In this document: positions 8,057 to 16,844 of the stretch, in pieces
How the letters are laid out: each line of letters begins with the position of its first letter
Numbering within the stretch: the first letter of the stretch is position 1
Source of the DNA: Burkholderia cenocepacia
GTDB lineage: Bacteria > Pseudomonadota > Gammaproteobacteria > Burkholderiales > Burkholderiaceae
Direction: 5' to 3'
Length of the DNA stretch: 64,000 bases
NCBI RefSeq assembly: GCF_900446215.1
Contig: NZ_UAQZ01000001.1
Coordinates: 124,001 to 188,000 of the forward strand
Notes under the pieces: model-generated
Told to the model about the DNA's origin: nothing
Databases searched by the model: none
What the model saw: only the letters and a program-made list of their open reading frames with translations
Program-made: the position numbers and the translations under genes

Positions 8057-8521
8057 TCAGCCGCCGATCGTCCCGCGATCGATCTTGCGCGACAGGATGA
8101 TCGACGTCGTCGTGCGCTCGACGCCTTCGAGCGTGCCGATCTGGTCAAGCAGGTCGTTGAGCCGCTCCGGCGAGTCGGCGCGCAGCCACGCAACGTAGTC
8201 GTACTCGCCGCTCACCGCGCACAGCAACTGGACTTCCGGCATCCGGTCGAGCTTGCGCAAGACGTCCTTGCCGAACTTCGGCGTGAGGATGATGCCGACG
8301 TACGCATAGATGCTCGCGTCGAGCACGTCCTGCCCGAGTCGCACGCTGTATCCGGCGATCACGTTGGTGCGTTCGAGCCGCGCGATGCGTGCGACGACCG
8401 TCGTGCGCGCCACGTCGAGCTGGCGTGCGAGATCGGCGACGCTGGCGCGCGCATCGGCTTGCAGCAGCGCGACGAGTTGCCGGTCGAGATCGTCGAGTTG
8501 GTCGAGGCGGGGTGGACGCAT
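8057..8521 (-). CDS. Lrp/AsnC family transcriptional regulator
   Basis: About 155 residues. An N-terminal winged helix-turn-helix (LDQLDDLDRQLVALLQADAR, then VADLARQLDVARTTVVARIARLER, residues about 5-50) is followed by an AsnC/RAM effector domain with VSGEYDYVAWLRADSPERLNDLL and a terminal TTSIILSRKI segment, the family layout. It probably senses an amino acid and controls the downstream oxidoreductase gene at 6459-7559, with the palindrome at 7695-7715 as candidate target. The start at 8521 was chosen because the sequence begins with the usual short leader before the HTH; its Shine-Dalgarno is weak. Confidence 0.9.
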   Translation of the reverse strand: MRPPRLDQLDDLDRQLVALLQADARASVADLARQLDVARTTVVARIARLERTNVIAGYSVRLGQDVLDASIYAYVGIILTPKFGKDVLRKLDRMPEVQLLCAVSGEYDYVAWLRADSPERLNDLLDQIGTLEGVERTTTSIILSRKIDRGTIGG

Positions 8522-8771
8522 GACGCTGGGCCGGCACGCGATGCGCCGGCGGAGTGGAAAGTGACGCGATGATAGCGCCGAACGCCGGCGCACCCAACCG
8601 GCATCGCCCGGCGGCGAACCTTTCAATTTCGATTCGTATCGGATGTAAGCAAGTGTCGCATTCCCTGCCGCGCTGCATGCAACGTGCTACTAATAGCGGG
8701 CGACGCGAGCGGCGCGCTGGCGGCAATGGCCGCCGCGCCCGCTCGCCAGACACCACCTCGGAGAGCCCACC

Positions 8772-9335
8772 ATGAAGAAAATCTCGCTCACCCTCGCTAC
8801 GCTCGTCGTTGCAGCCAGCGCATTCGCGCAAACCCCGGCGCAGCCGCAAGCGAGCGCCCAGGCGCCGGCCACGACGGCCGCCACGCCCGCCGCGGCGTCG
8901 GCCCCGAGTGCCGAGCAGCGCGCGGCACGCCACGAAGCGCGCATCGAGCAGCGCATCAAGTACCTGCACGATCAATTGAAGATCACGTCGGCGCAGGAGC
9001 CGCAATGGAAGACGTTCGCCGACACGATGCGCGACAACGGCGCAACGATGGGCCGCCTCTACAGCGAACGGATGGCCAAGCACGACGTGTCCGCGCTCGA
9101 CGACATGAAACAGTACGCGGAACTGTCGCAGGCGAACGCCGACGGCGCGAAGAAGCTCGCCGACGCGTTCGCGCCGCTCTACGAGAGCTTCCCGGCCGAG
9201 CAGAAGGCGCTGGCCGACACGACGTTCCGCAGCTGGCTGCACCACGGCGGCGAGCACCGCGGCAAGGGCAAGACGAAGGGCAAGGAAGGCAAGGCCGCCG
9301 CCGCGCCGGCCGCGAGCGCACCCGCGCAGCCCTGA
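8772..9335 (+). CDS. Spy/CpxP-like LTXXQ-motif periplasmic protein
   Basis: A 187-residue secreted protein. The signal peptide MKKISLTLATLVVAASAFAQ (cleavage after AFA, about residue 19) is followed by an Ala/Pro/Gln-rich linker and a helical domain containing LKITSAQEPQW, a variant of the LTxxQ motif, and a second helical repeat near residues 125-150. Spy/CpxP proteins are ATP-independent periplasmic chaperones. The C-terminus is low-complexity, Lys/Gly then Ala/Pro. Purine-rich GGAGAG precedes the ATG. It stands alone, followed by a GC-rich inverted repeat (9348-9384). Envelope-stress control is usual in the family but not shown here. Confidence 0.85.
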   Translation: MKKISLTLATLVVAASAFAQTPAQPQASAQAPATTAATPAAASAPSAEQRAARHEARIEQRIKYLHDQLKITSAQEPQWKTFADTMRDNGATMGRLYSERMAKHDVSALDDMKQYAELSQANADGAKKLADAFAPLYESFPAEQKALADTTFRSWLHHGGEHRGKGKTKGKEGKAAAAPAASAPAQP

Positions 9336-9347
9336 CGCCCTCCCCAC

Positions 9348-9384
9348 CGGCGCCGTGCCGGCCCGCCCGGGCCGAACGGCGCCG
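9348..9384 (+). terminator. GC-rich nested inverted repeat after the Spy-like gene
   Basis: Arms CGGCGCCGT / ACGGCGCCG (9 bp) enclose a second GGCCC/GGGCC pairing. There is no T-run, so termination efficiency is uncertain. Confidence 0.35.
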
Positions 9385-9470
9385 CGTCGCGATCGGCGAC
9401 CGGTGCGCCACACGGCGCGCCGAATTCGGGATAAGCTCCCGGCTTTCCCGCTTTCCCGCCCTTCCCCGCC

Positions 9471-9902
9471 ATGCTCGAACTCAAGCAACTCGATCTGCGT
9501 ACCGATCCGCAGGCCCGTCGCGTCGTCAAGGACGAAACCGTCGCCGTGTCGTTCGCGGACGCCGACGGCGAACTGATGAGCCTCGAAGGCCCGAACCGCT
9601 ATGTCGCGGGCGACGCGTTGATCACCGGCTCGACCGGCGACCGCTGGGTCGTATCGCGCGCGCGCTTCGACGCCAAATACCTGCCCGCCGATCCGGCGCT
9701 CGCGCACGGCACGCCGGGCGCCTATCGCAACCGGCCGGCCGTCGTGCTCGCGCGGCGGATGGACGAACCGTTTACGATCGCCCGCTCGGAAAACGGCGAC
9801 ACGCTGCGCGGCGTCGCCGGCGACTGGGTCATGCAATACGCGCCCGGCGACTACGGCGTCGTGCAGGCGCAGCGCTTCGCGCAGGTCTACCGCGACGCGT
9901 AA
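9471..9902 (+). CDS. PGDYG-domain protein of unknown function
   Basis: A 143-residue soluble protein that carries the diagnostic PGDYG pentapeptide in the segment WVMQYAPGDYGVVQ (residues about 122-135), the hallmark of the small PGDYG domain family. The region before it (AGDALITGSTGDRWVVSRARFDAKY) looks like an internal partial repeat of the same fold. No catalytic residues can be assigned. No good Shine-Dalgarno precedes the ATG. It is convergent with the next gene, sharing the hairpin at 9909-9929. Biological role unknown. Confidence 0.8.
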   Translation: MLELKQLDLRTDPQARRVVKDETVAVSFADADGELMSLEGPNRYVAGDALITGSTGDRWVVSRARFDAKYLPADPALAHGTPGAYRNRPAVVLARRMDEPFTIARSENGDTLRGVAGDWVMQYAPGDYGVVQAQRFAQVYRDA

Positions 9903-9908
9903 TACACT

Positions 9909-9929
9909 GCGCCGGCACGAGGCCGGCGC
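9909..9929. terminator. Hairpin between convergent genes
   Basis: GCGCCGGC and GCCGGCGC form an 8-bp perfect stem with a 5-nt loop, directly after the PGDYG gene and before the end of the minus-strand gene at 9936. Its position between convergent stops suggests a shared terminator. No U-tract. Confidence 0.5.
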
Positions 9930-9935
9930 GGTCGC

Positions 9936-10298
9936 TCACGCAAAGTCTTCGTCGAGTTCGAGTTCCGCGTCGCGCTCGACGGCCTCGCCGGCCGCGTGCC
10001 GCTCCTCGAGCGAACCCAGCATCGCTTCCGTATACGCATGCAGCACCGCATGGCTGCGCGCGCGCTGCATCGGCTTGAGCGCCAGGTAGCGCGCGAGCGC
10101 GGCCGGCACGATCCGGATGTCGAGCGTCATCCGCTTCGGCGTTGCGCCGAACCGCATCGCCAGCCACTGCACGGACAGGAATCGCCCGCGCGCGTCGCTG
10201 TTTTCGACAAAGCGCGTCTGCTCCGGAAAGAGATCGCAGATCACGCGCGCGAGCGCGTCGAATTCCGCGCTCTGGCATTCGATCAGATAGTCGTCCAT
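9936..10298 (-). CDS. Conserved hypothetical protein
   Basis: A 120-residue, probably cytosolic protein that I do not recognise. It begins MDDYLIECQSAEFDALARVI, has a central SVQWLAMRFGATPKRMTLDI stretch and ends in a very acidic tail (ERDAELELDEDFA). It has no signal peptide or membrane segment. GGGGAAG precedes the start at 10298. Only 13 bp separate it from the upstream YhfC protease gene, so the two are very probably one transcript. The acidic tail and the RFGATPKRM block are the features to search with. No function is proposed. Confidence 0.7.
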   Translation of the reverse strand: MDDYLIECQSAEFDALARVICDLFPEQTRFVENSDARGRFLSVQWLAMRFGATPKRMTLDIRIVPAALARYLALKPMQRARSHAVLHAYTEAMLGSLEERHAAGEAVERDAELELDEDFA

Positions 10299-10311
10299 TG
10301 CGTCTTCCCCG

Positions 10312-11100
10312 TCATGCCGCCGCGCGCGACGGCCGGCACGTCTTCACCAGCACGATCACCAGGATCGCGGCCAGCGCGAAATACGCGGCCTCGACCCACG
10401 CGGCCGGCAGCACGCGCACCTGGTACAGCAGCGTCGGCGTCGCCGCGAGCGCATGCAGCACGATCGCAAGCGGCAACACGGCCAGTCGGCCGGCACGCAC
10501 GCCGCGCCACACCAGCACCGACAACGCCAGTTGCACCGCGAACGCCGCGCAGCGTTCGAGCAGCAACAGCAGGATCGACTGGGCCGACAGCGTCGCGAGC
10601 ATCATGTGCAGCCGCACCACGGTGTCGACCGGCAGGTCCGACAACTGCGTCTCGAGCTGGCCGCGGCTCGCGAGCCACGCGAGATACGACCACTGGCCCC
10701 ACACGAGCACGCCGACGAACCACGCTTCGGCGCCGCCATGGCCGATTCCGTAGCCGATCCCGCGGCCATCGCCGGCCGATGCGCCATAGCGACGGTTCAG
10801 GACGCGCATCCCGAGATAGCGGCCGACTTCCTCGAATACGGCGGTCGCGAGCGCGCTGTACGCGACGAACGCGAGCGGCTGCGTCAGCCAGCCGTCCTCG
10901 GGCGTGCGGCTCAGCACGAGCCCGTGGAACGCGCGCTCGAGAATCATCGCGAACAGCGTGAAGACGGCGACACCGACGATCGTGTCGCGGCGGTTGAGCG
11001 CAAGCGGCTTGCGCAGGATGCGGTAGAGGGCGAGCGGCAGCAGCGCGATGATCAGCGTGGCGGCGATCAGCGCCGCCAGCGTGACGGGAGCGACAGTCAT
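10312..11100 (-). CDS. YhfC-family intramembrane metalloprotease
   Basis: About 262 residues with some seven membrane helices. FEEVGRYLGMRVLNRRYG contains the Glu-Glu-x-x-Arg motif, and GIGYGIGHGGAEAWFVG contains a His in a membrane-adjacent helix; these match the YhfC (formerly DUF2324) family, distant relatives of CAAX-type membrane proteases. The substrate is unknown. The start at 11100 has AAGGA about six bases upstream. It is followed after 13 bp by the small hypothetical gene at 9936-10298, a probable two-gene operon. The protease assignment comes from family membership; activity in this family is poorly established. Confidence 0.8.
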   Translation of the reverse strand: MTVAPVTLAALIAATLIIALLPLALYRILRKPLALNRRDTIVGVAVFTLFAMILERAFHGLVLSRTPEDGWLTQPLAFVAYSALATAVFEEVGRYLGMRVLNRRYGASAGDGRGIGYGIGHGGAEAWFVGVLVWGQWSYLAWLASRGQLETQLSDLPVDTVVRLHMMLATLSAQSILLLLLERCAAFAVQLALSVLVWRGVRAGRLAVLPLAIVLHALAATPTLLYQVRVLPAAWVEAAYFALAAILVIVLVKTCRPSRAAA

Positions 11101-11155
11101 GGAGTTCCTTGGTTCGAAGCAGCGCGCCTGAAGCGCCGCGTGCCCCGAATGATAC

Positions 11156-12199
11156 TCAGCTTGCGGTCGACGCGCGTGCAATCAGCTCGCCGGGCAGCAT
11201 CGCGACGCGCACGTCGCCCGCCGCGCCGTCGATCCGCTCGTGCACGAATTCGACGGCCTTGTAGCCGATTTCGTAGGTCGGCTGACGGATCGTCGTGATG
11301 CCGATCAGCTCGGCCCATTCCGGGTCGTCGATCGACAGCAGCGCCGCCTTCTGTTGCCACGCGGCGCCGAAGCGCGCGCGCAGGTGGCGCGCGATCGCCA
11401 GCGCGACCGGCGCATTCGCGGCGAACAGCGCCGCGCGCACGCCGCGCCGGGCCGCGTCGTCGACGCGGGCATCGACGTCGGCGAGGGCCGCCGCGGCCGC
11501 GTCGGGTTCGTTCAGGTCGAGCACGACCGTCGGCGGCACCGCCAGCCCGCGCGCGGCCAGCGCCGCGCGGAACGCGGCCTCGCGCACGCGCCGCGAGCTG
11601 ACCTGCTCGAACGGTTGCACGACGAAGTGGATCGCGTCGAAACCGCGCTCGACCAGGTGCGCGAGCGCCGTCTCGATCGCGTCGGTGTTGTCGAGACCGA
11701 TCAGGTCGGCCTCGAAGCCCTCGACTGTGCGGTCGACGAGCACGGCCGGAATGCCCGCGCCGCGCAGCGGCCGCAGCACGTCTTCCTCGGCGCCGAGCGC
11801 GTTGACGATCAGCCCTTCGACGCGGTAAGTCGTGAGCAACTGCAGGAAGCGGCGCTCCATCTCGACTTCGTTCGCCGCGTGACAGATGAGCGGCATGTAG
11901 CCGAGCGCATGGCACGCGGCCTCGACGCCCTGCAGCACTTCGACGGTGTAAGGATTGGTCAGGTCGGCCGCGAGCATGCCGAGCAGCCGGTTGCGGCCGC
12001 GCTTGAGCCCGCGCGCCATCTGGTTCGGCCGGTAGTTGAGCCGCGCGATGGCCGCCTCGATCCGCTGGCGCAGATCGACGGACAGCACATGCGTCTCGCC
12101 GTTCAGGTAGCGCGAAACGCTGGTCTTGCCCGTGCCGGCCTCGCGCGCGACGTCGCTGATCGTCGCCGGACGCGTCGTGGAAGGTTGCGAATCGGTCAC
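11156..12199 (-). CDS. ptxS: LacI-family repressor of 2-ketogluconate genes (PtxS-like)
   Basis: A 347-residue LacI-family regulator with an N-terminal HTH (ATISDVAREAGTGKTSVSRY, residues about 12-31), hinge helix (RPNQMARGLKRGRN) and periplasmic-binding-like effector domain. It is the last gene of a kguE-kguK-kguT-kguD series, the neighbourhood of Pseudomonas PtxS, which represses kgu genes until 2-ketogluconate binds. The perfect operator at 16703-16720 before kguE closely resembles the published PtxS palindrome. GTG start with GAGG seven bases upstream. About 330 bp separate it from kguD, so it may have its own promoter. LacI relatives such as KdgR are the alternative, less likely given the operon. 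Confidence 0.85.
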   Translation of the reverse strand: MTDSQPSTTRPATISDVAREAGTGKTSVSRYLNGETHVLSVDLRQRIEAAIARLNYRPNQMARGLKRGRNRLLGMLAADLTNPYTVEVLQGVEAACHALGYMPLICHAANEVEMERRFLQLLTTYRVEGLIVNALGAEEDVLRPLRGAGIPAVLVDRTVEGFEADLIGLDNTDAIETALAHLVERGFDAIHFVVQPFEQVSSRRVREAAFRAALAARGLAVPPTVVLDLNEPDAAAAALADVDARVDDAARRGVRAALFAANAPVALAIARHLRARFGAAWQQKAALLSIDDPEWAELIGITTIRQPTYEIGYKAVEFVHERIDGAAGDVRVAMLPGELIARASTAS

Positions 12200-12531
12200 T
12201 GTCGTGCCTCGCGACGTACGATCCGCGCCGCTTCGTGAGCAGACGGACCTTTGTTGTTGGAAACGTAAGCCAACCGGCGGCCTTCCCTGTCCCGGCGCGT
12301 CGGCGCCTGCGCTGGCCCGGTGCTGCGCGGTCGATCAGCGCCCGCCCATCGCGTGCTACAGCAGTCGGCCGCACCGGACCTGGCGCGGATGCCCGCCGCG
12401 CGACGCCGCCGGCCGCGTGGCCGGTCGTCGATGCGACGAGAGCGGGCGATCATAACGCAGCCAGCCCTCCGGCACCAAGATCATCGACTCTAACGGCGCC
12501 GGCCCCCTGCCGGCCCGTTGCCGGACGCGGT
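12200..12531. other. Intergenic region between kguD and ptxS
   Basis: About 330 bases that probably hold the ptxS promoter. I looked for a second copy of the GGAACCGGTTCC operator and did not find one. No RNA gene or convincing hairpin is apparent. Confidence 0.45.
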
Positions 12532-13497
12532 TCAGGCGTGCGCCAGCGCATCCGGATTGACGAGATTCGTGCACAGCGTGCCGGCCAGCGCGCCGACCAG
12601 GTTTTCCGCGGCGCAGCGCGCCATCGCATGGCGCGTCTCGTGCGTCGCCGAGCCGATATGCGGCAGCGCGACGACGTTCTTCATCTGCAGCAACGGCGAA
12701 TCGGCCGGCAGCGGCTCCTTCTCGAACACGTCGAGCCCCGCGGCGCGGATCGTCCCCGCGCGCAGCGCGTCGACCAGCGCGGCTTCGTCGACGACGGGCC
12801 CGCGCGATGCGTTGATCAGGATCGCGCTGCGCTTCATCTTCGCGAATTCGGGTGCGCCGATCAGGTGGCGCGTATCGGGCGACAGCGGCACCTGCAGGCA
12901 CACGAAATCCGACTGCGCGAGCAGCGCGTCGAGCGTCACGCGCCGTGCGCCGTACTGCGTTTCGGCCTCGGCATGCGCGGACCGGTTCGCGTACAGCACC
13001 TGCATCCGGAAACCGAGCGCCGCGCGGCGCGCGACCGCGCCGCCGATCCGCCCGAGCCCGACGATGCCGAGCGTCTTGCCCTGCACGTCGGTGCCGTACA
13101 GGTCCGGACCGATGCTGCGATGCCAGTTGCCGGCCTTCACCCATTCGGCCAGTTCGACCACGCGCCGCGCGGAGGCCAGGATCAGCGAAAACACCGTATC
13201 GGCCGTCGACTCGGTCAGCACGTCGGGCGTATGCGCGAGCACGATGCCGCGCCGCGTGAAATCGGCGACGTCGAAGTTGTCGTAGCCGACCGAGATCGTC
13301 GACCACGCCTTCAGCCGCGGCGCCCGATCGAGCATCTGCGGCGTGACCTTCAGGCTCGCGCCGATCGCGCCGTCCGCGTCGCCGAGCGCGGCGGCGAGCG
13401 CGTCGGCGCCGTCGGCCTGCGCGACGTCCGCATGCTCGCGCAGGTACGCGAGAACGTCATCGGGCAGCGGCTTGTACGCGACGATACGGGGCTTCAT
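12532..13497 (-). CDS. kguD: 2-ketogluconate / 2-keto-6-phosphogluconate reductase (D-isomer 2-hydroxyacid dehydrogenase)
   Basis: About 321 residues. The NAD(P)-binding Rossmann core [15 protein letters not shown] (residues about 148-162) lies inside a D-2-hydroxyacid dehydrogenase fold. Catalytic residues are in place: Arg in [10 protein letters not shown], Glu in the downstream FEKEPLP block, and His in [12 protein letters not shown]. In the kgu pathway it reduces 2-keto-6-phosphogluconate to 6-phosphogluconate for Entner-Doudoroff entry. The start at 13497 has AAGGA upstream and lies only four bases after the kguT stop. By sequence alone, glyoxylate/hydroxypyruvate reductase is possible; the operon decides. 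Confidence 0.88.
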   Translation of the reverse strand: MKPRIVAYKPLPDDVLAYLREHADVAQADGADALAAALGDADGAIGASLKVTPQMLDRAPRLKAWSTISVGYDNFDVADFTRRGIVLAHTPDVLTESTADTVFSLILASARRVVELAEWVKAGNWHRSIGPDLYGTDVQGKTLGIVGLGRIGGAVARRAALGFRMQVLYANRSAHAEAETQYGARRVTLDALLAQSDFVCLQVPLSPDTRHLIGAPEFAKMKRSAILINASRGPVVDEAALVDALRAGTIRAAGLDVFEKEPLPADSPLLQMKNVVALPHIGSATHETRHAMARCAAENLVGALAGTLCTNLVNPDALAHA

Positions 13498-13501
13498 CGT
13501 T

Positions 13502-14782
13502 TCATTTTCCTTGCAGCGGCGCGGCGAGCGGATGCGCATCGCGCGCCTGGGGTTTGACGGACAGCGTGAGGATCACCGCGGCGACGAGCGCGGCGCTCAT
13601 GAATGCATACGACGCGACGGGCGACCCGGTCGCACCGTTCAGGTAGCCGACGAAGTACGAACCGACGAACGAGCCGAGCGCGCCCATGCTGTTGATCAGC
13701 GCCATCGCGCCGCCGGCGACGTTCTTCGGCAGCAGTTCCGGCACGATCGCGAAGAACGGGCCGTACGGCGCATACATCGCGGCGCCCGCGACGACCAGCA
13801 GCGCGTACGAAATCCAGAAATGCGACGAACCGAGCGCATACGACGCGGCGAACGCGGCCGCGCCGACCAGCAGGAACGGCCACACGAAACCGCGGCGCGA
13901 GCCGACCTTGTCGGACGCCCACGACGCGGCGAGCATCGCGATCGTCGCCGCGAGGTACGGCAGCGCGGACAGCCAGCCGGTCGCGACCATCCCGAGGTCG
14001 GAACCGTTCTTCACGATCGACGGCAGCCACAGCACGAAGCCGTACACGCCGATGCTCCAGCAGAAATATTGCGCGCACAGCTTGATCACGGCCGGCGAAC
14101 GGAACGCCTCGCCATAGTTGCGCACCGGCTTGATCGCCGCCTGCTCGGCCGCGAGCGCGGCGTCGAGGTCGCGCTTTTCCTGCGCGCTGAGCCACGGCGA
14201 ATCGGCCGGCTTGTCCTGCACGAGGCACCACCAGCACACGGCCCAGATGACGGCCGGCACGCCTTCGGCGATGAACATGTGACGCCAGCCGAACTCGTGC
14301 ACGAGATAACCCGACACGATCGACATCCACAGCACGGTGACCGGGTTGCCGAGGATCAGGAACGTGTTCGCCCGCGAGCGCTCGTTCTTCGTGAACCAGT
14401 TGCTGATGTAGATCAGCATCGCCGGCATCACGGCCGCCTCGACGACGCCGAGCACGAAGCGGATCGCCATCAGCGACGGGATGTTGCTGACCACGCCGGT
14501 CAGGGCCGCGCACGCGCCCCACAGCACGAGGCTGACGAACACGAGCTTCTTCACGCTGCGGCGTTCCGCGTAGATCGCGCCGGGAATCTGGAAGAAGAAG
14601 TAGCCGAGGAAGAACAGCGCGCCGATCAGCGACGACAGGCCCTTGCTGATCCCGAGATCCTGGTTGATGCCGGCCGCCGCCGCGAACCCGTAGTTCGCGC
14701 GGTCGAGGTAAGCGAGGCTGTACGTGATGAAGACGATCGGCATGATCGTCCACCACCGGCGCGCTGCGAGATTGGCTGCCAT
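13502..14782 (-). CDS. kguT: 2-ketogluconate transporter, MFS anion:cation symporter family
   Basis: A 426-residue, 12-helix MFS transporter of the ACS family: [18 protein letters not shown] at the first helix holds the family D-R-x-N-Y motif, and a central cytosolic loop carries [15 protein letters not shown]. It probably imports 2-ketogluconate by proton symport. The start at 14782 has GGAG about eight bases upstream; a longer frame to 14842 lacks a ribosome-binding site. It sits between kguK and kguD, exactly as in Pseudomonas kguEKTD. Related ACS members carry glucarate, galactonate or phthalate, so the substrate depends on context. Confidence 0.88.
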   Translation of the reverse strand: MAANLAARRWWTIMPIVFITYSLAYLDRANYGFAAAAGINQDLGISKGLSSLIGALFFLGYFFFQIPGAIYAERRSVKKLVFVSLVLWGACAALTGVVSNIPSLMAIRFVLGVVEAAVMPAMLIYISNWFTKNERSRANTFLILGNPVTVLWMSIVSGYLVHEFGWRHMFIAEGVPAVIWAVCWWCLVQDKPADSPWLSAQEKRDLDAALAAEQAAIKPVRNYGEAFRSPAVIKLCAQYFCWSIGVYGFVLWLPSIVKNGSDLGMVATGWLSALPYLAATIAMLAASWASDKVGSRRGFVWPFLLVGAAAFAASYALGSSHFWISYALLVVAGAAMYAPYGPFFAIVPELLPKNVAGGAMALINSMGALGSFVGSYFVGYLNGATGSPVASYAFMSAALVAAVILTLSVKPQARDAHPLAAPLQGK

Positions 14783-14897
14783 GAGAGTGTCTCCGTATAT
14801 GGACCGGAGTGGGCGCACTGGCGCCGGCCCGGCCTCGAACAAAATGACTGTGCGTCGCGCACGAAATGGATCCGCGGATTGTGCCGTGTCCGGCCTC

Positions 14898-15890
14898 TCA
14901 TTGCGCGGTGACGGTTTCCTCTAAGCGATCGGCGCGATTGCTGACGTTTTCGAGCCGGTCGAGCGCGTCGCGCGTCGGCAGTCCTTCCGAATCGCCGATC
15001 ACCTGGATCGCGAGCGCGCCGATCCGGTTGCCCCGCGCGACCGCCTGCTCGATGCCGCGCCCTTCGAGCAGCGCGCTGACCACGCCGACCGCGAAGCCGT
15101 CGCCGGCGCCGACCGTATCGACGACCCGCTCGACGCGCTCGCCGGCGACCGTGCCCTCGCGGCCGTCGGCCGTGCGGAAATACGCGCCCTGCTCGCCGAG
15201 CTTGATCACGACGCCGCGCGCGCCCTGCGCGAGATAGAAGCCCGCGATGTCGGCCGGCGTGTCGTGCCCGGTGAGTTGCCGCCCTTCGGCGAGGCCCGGC
15301 AGCACCCAGTCGGCGAGCGTCGCGAGCGCGTTCAGCGTCTTCGCCATCACGTCGGCGGACGGCCACAACGTCGGGCGCAGGTTCGGGTCGAACGAAATCG
15401 TCTTGCCGGCCGCCCGCATCTCGCGCGCGAGCTGGAACGCGAGTTCGCACGAGGTCGCGGAGATCGCCGGCGCGACGCCCGTCAGATGCAGGTGGCGCGC
15501 GCCGAGCACGTAGTCGGCCACGTAGTCGTCGCACGACAGGTGGCTCGCCGCCGAGCCCTTGCGGAAGTATTCGACGGTCGGGTCGCTGCCGTCGTCGTTG
15601 CGCGACTTCAGCTGGAAACCGGTCGGGTAACGCGGGTCGACGGTCACGCACGACGCGTCGATGCCCTCGCGCGCCAGCGTGTCGAGCACGTAGCGGCCGA
15701 ACGAATCGCGGCCGACCCGGCTCATCCAGCCGACCCGGAAGCCGAGCCGCGACAGGCCGATCGCGACATTCAGGTCGGCGCCGGCGATCCGCTTCGCGAA
15801 TTGCCCGGCGTGCGCGAGGTGGCCCGGCTCCGTCGCGACGAACATCGCCATCGCTTCGCCGTAGGTCACGACATCGAGTGCTGCTTTCAT
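14898..15890 (-). CDS. kguK: 2-ketogluconate kinase (PfkB family)
   Basis: A 330-residue ribokinase/PfkB-fold sugar kinase. The early GEAMAMF strand and AGADLNVAIGLSRLG block (residues about 30-45) bind sugar. DTVGAGDGFAVGVVSALLEG (about 255-275) is the PfkB signature 2 with the catalytic Asp in GAGD. The likely reaction is ATP-dependent phosphorylation of 2-ketogluconate to the 6-phosphate. GAGGAG lies eight bases before the ATG. KDG kinase is the closest paralogue and could be confused; the kgu order and PtxS-type regulator favour KguK. It starts 28 bp after the kguE stop. Confidence 0.88.
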   Translation of the reverse strand: MKAALDVVTYGEAMAMFVATEPGHLAHAGQFAKRIAGADLNVAIGLSRLGFRVGWMSRVGRDSFGRYVLDTLAREGIDASCVTVDPRYPTGFQLKSRNDDGSDPTVEYFRKGSAASHLSCDDYVADYVLGARHLHLTGVAPAISATSCELAFQLAREMRAAGKTISFDPNLRPTLWPSADVMAKTLNALATLADWVLPGLAEGRQLTGHDTPADIAGFYLAQGARGVVIKLGEQGAYFRTADGREGTVAGERVERVVDTVGAGDGFAVGVVSALLEGRGIEQAVARGNRIGALAIQVIGDSEGLPTRDALDRLENVSNRADRLEETVTAQ

Positions 15891-15918
15891 GACTGAACTC
15901 CTCAGGATCCTGCTGCCG

Positions 15919-16683
15919 TCACGCGGTCGCGAGCCACGCGACGCGCCGGCAGGCATCGCCGGCCAGGTCGGCCGCGTCGAACGGAAACTCGATGCCGCGC
16001 GGCGCATGCTGCGGCAGCGCCGCGAGCACGCCGGTCACGAGCGGATCGTTCGGCGCCGGCGCGGCGGCGAAACGACGCGCGCCCTCGCCTTCGATGGCCT
16101 TGCAATGAATGTATTCCACATGCGGCGCGAGCACCTGCGCGCAGTCGAGCGGCGCTTCGCCGCGCCACTGCCAGTTGCCGATGTCGAACGTCATGCCGAG
16201 CGCGTCGGGCATGCCGGCGTCGGCCAGCGCGTCGAACAGCCCGCGGAACTGCGCGAACGCGCCGCCGACCTCGAGCTGGCCGTTCTCGACCACCACGCGG
16301 GCCCGCGCGCCGCGCGACAGCGCGACGATTTCGGCCGCGTGCGCGTCGCCGGCGAAGCCGCCGAGCTGGAATTTGACGAAGCGCGCGCCGAGCGCGTCGG
16401 CTTGCGCGAGCGCGTCGCGCAATGCGTCTGCGTCGAGCGCACCGGTGTCCGTATACAGCGAGTCCGGTGTCGAATAGACCGACCACAGCCCGTGGCCGCT
16501 GATCAGCGCGCCGAGCGCGGCCAGCGCGCCGGGCGCCGTGTCGTCGTCCGACGCGAACAGTTCACGCCGCACCTCGAAACCGGTCGCACCGGATGCCGCC
16601 ACGGTCGCGATGAATGCACTGTGGCTCTCCTGGCGCACCCGGTCCATCCCGAATGCGCTCGCCACGATCACGATGTCTGCCAT
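15919..16683 (-). CDS. kguE: Sugar phosphate isomerase/epimerase-family protein KguE
   Basis: A 254-residue TIM-barrel protein of the xylose-isomerase-like AP-endonuclease-2 family. Strand-end residues typical of the metal site appear in VVVENGQLEVGGA, TFDIGNWQW and HVEYIHCKAIEGEG. It is the first gene of kguEKTD; KguE's precise reaction in 2-ketogluconate metabolism is not firmly settled. The chosen ATG at 16683 has AAGGG five bases upstream. An upstream in-frame ATG at 16719 lies inside the PtxS operator and has no ribosome-binding site. Transcription should start near the operator and run through to kguD. Confidence 0.82.
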   Translation of the reverse strand: MADIVIVASAFGMDRVRQESHSAFIATVAASGATGFEVRRELFASDDDTAPGALAALGALISGHGLWSVYSTPDSLYTDTGALDADALRDALAQADALGARFVKFQLGGFAGDAHAAEIVALSRGARARVVVENGQLEVGGAFAQFRGLFDALADAGMPDALGMTFDIGNWQWRGEAPLDCAQVLAPHVEYIHCKAIEGEGARRFAAAPAPNDPLVTGVLAALPQHAPRGIEFPFDAADLAGDACRRVAWLATA

Positions 16684-16702
16684 TTTGCCCTTTTTAAACC
16701 GG

Positions 16703-16720
16703 AATGGAACCGGTTCCATT
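16703..16720. promoter_or_regulatory. PtxS operator upstream of kguE
   Basis: AATGGAACCGGTTCCATT is a perfect 18-bp palindrome 20 bp upstream of the kguE ATG. Its core agrees with the TGAAACCGGTTTCA operator reported for Pseudomonas PtxS, a LacI-type CG-centred site. It sits where a bound repressor would block kguEKTD transcription. Confidence 0.88.
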
Positions 16721-16844
16721 TGCTTGAGACGGATGGTGCGCTTCGCGTCAGGCCCACGCCATAGAGGAAATCCCTAAGACCGCGCACCGCGCGAATCCGC
16801 GCCGCACGGCGCGCAACGCCCGTTCCCGGCGCGGCGTCGGCCGT

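Noticed and set aside
7685..8572. A plus-strand gene covering the Lrp gene and its downstream spacer
   Set aside because: The frame is mostly opposite the Lrp/AsnC gene, has skewed Arg/Ala composition and no domain.
16684..16719. Longer KguE beginning at the ATG at 16719
   Set aside because: That ATG is inside the PtxS palindrome and has no ribosome-binding site; the ATG at 16683 has AAGGG correctly spaced.
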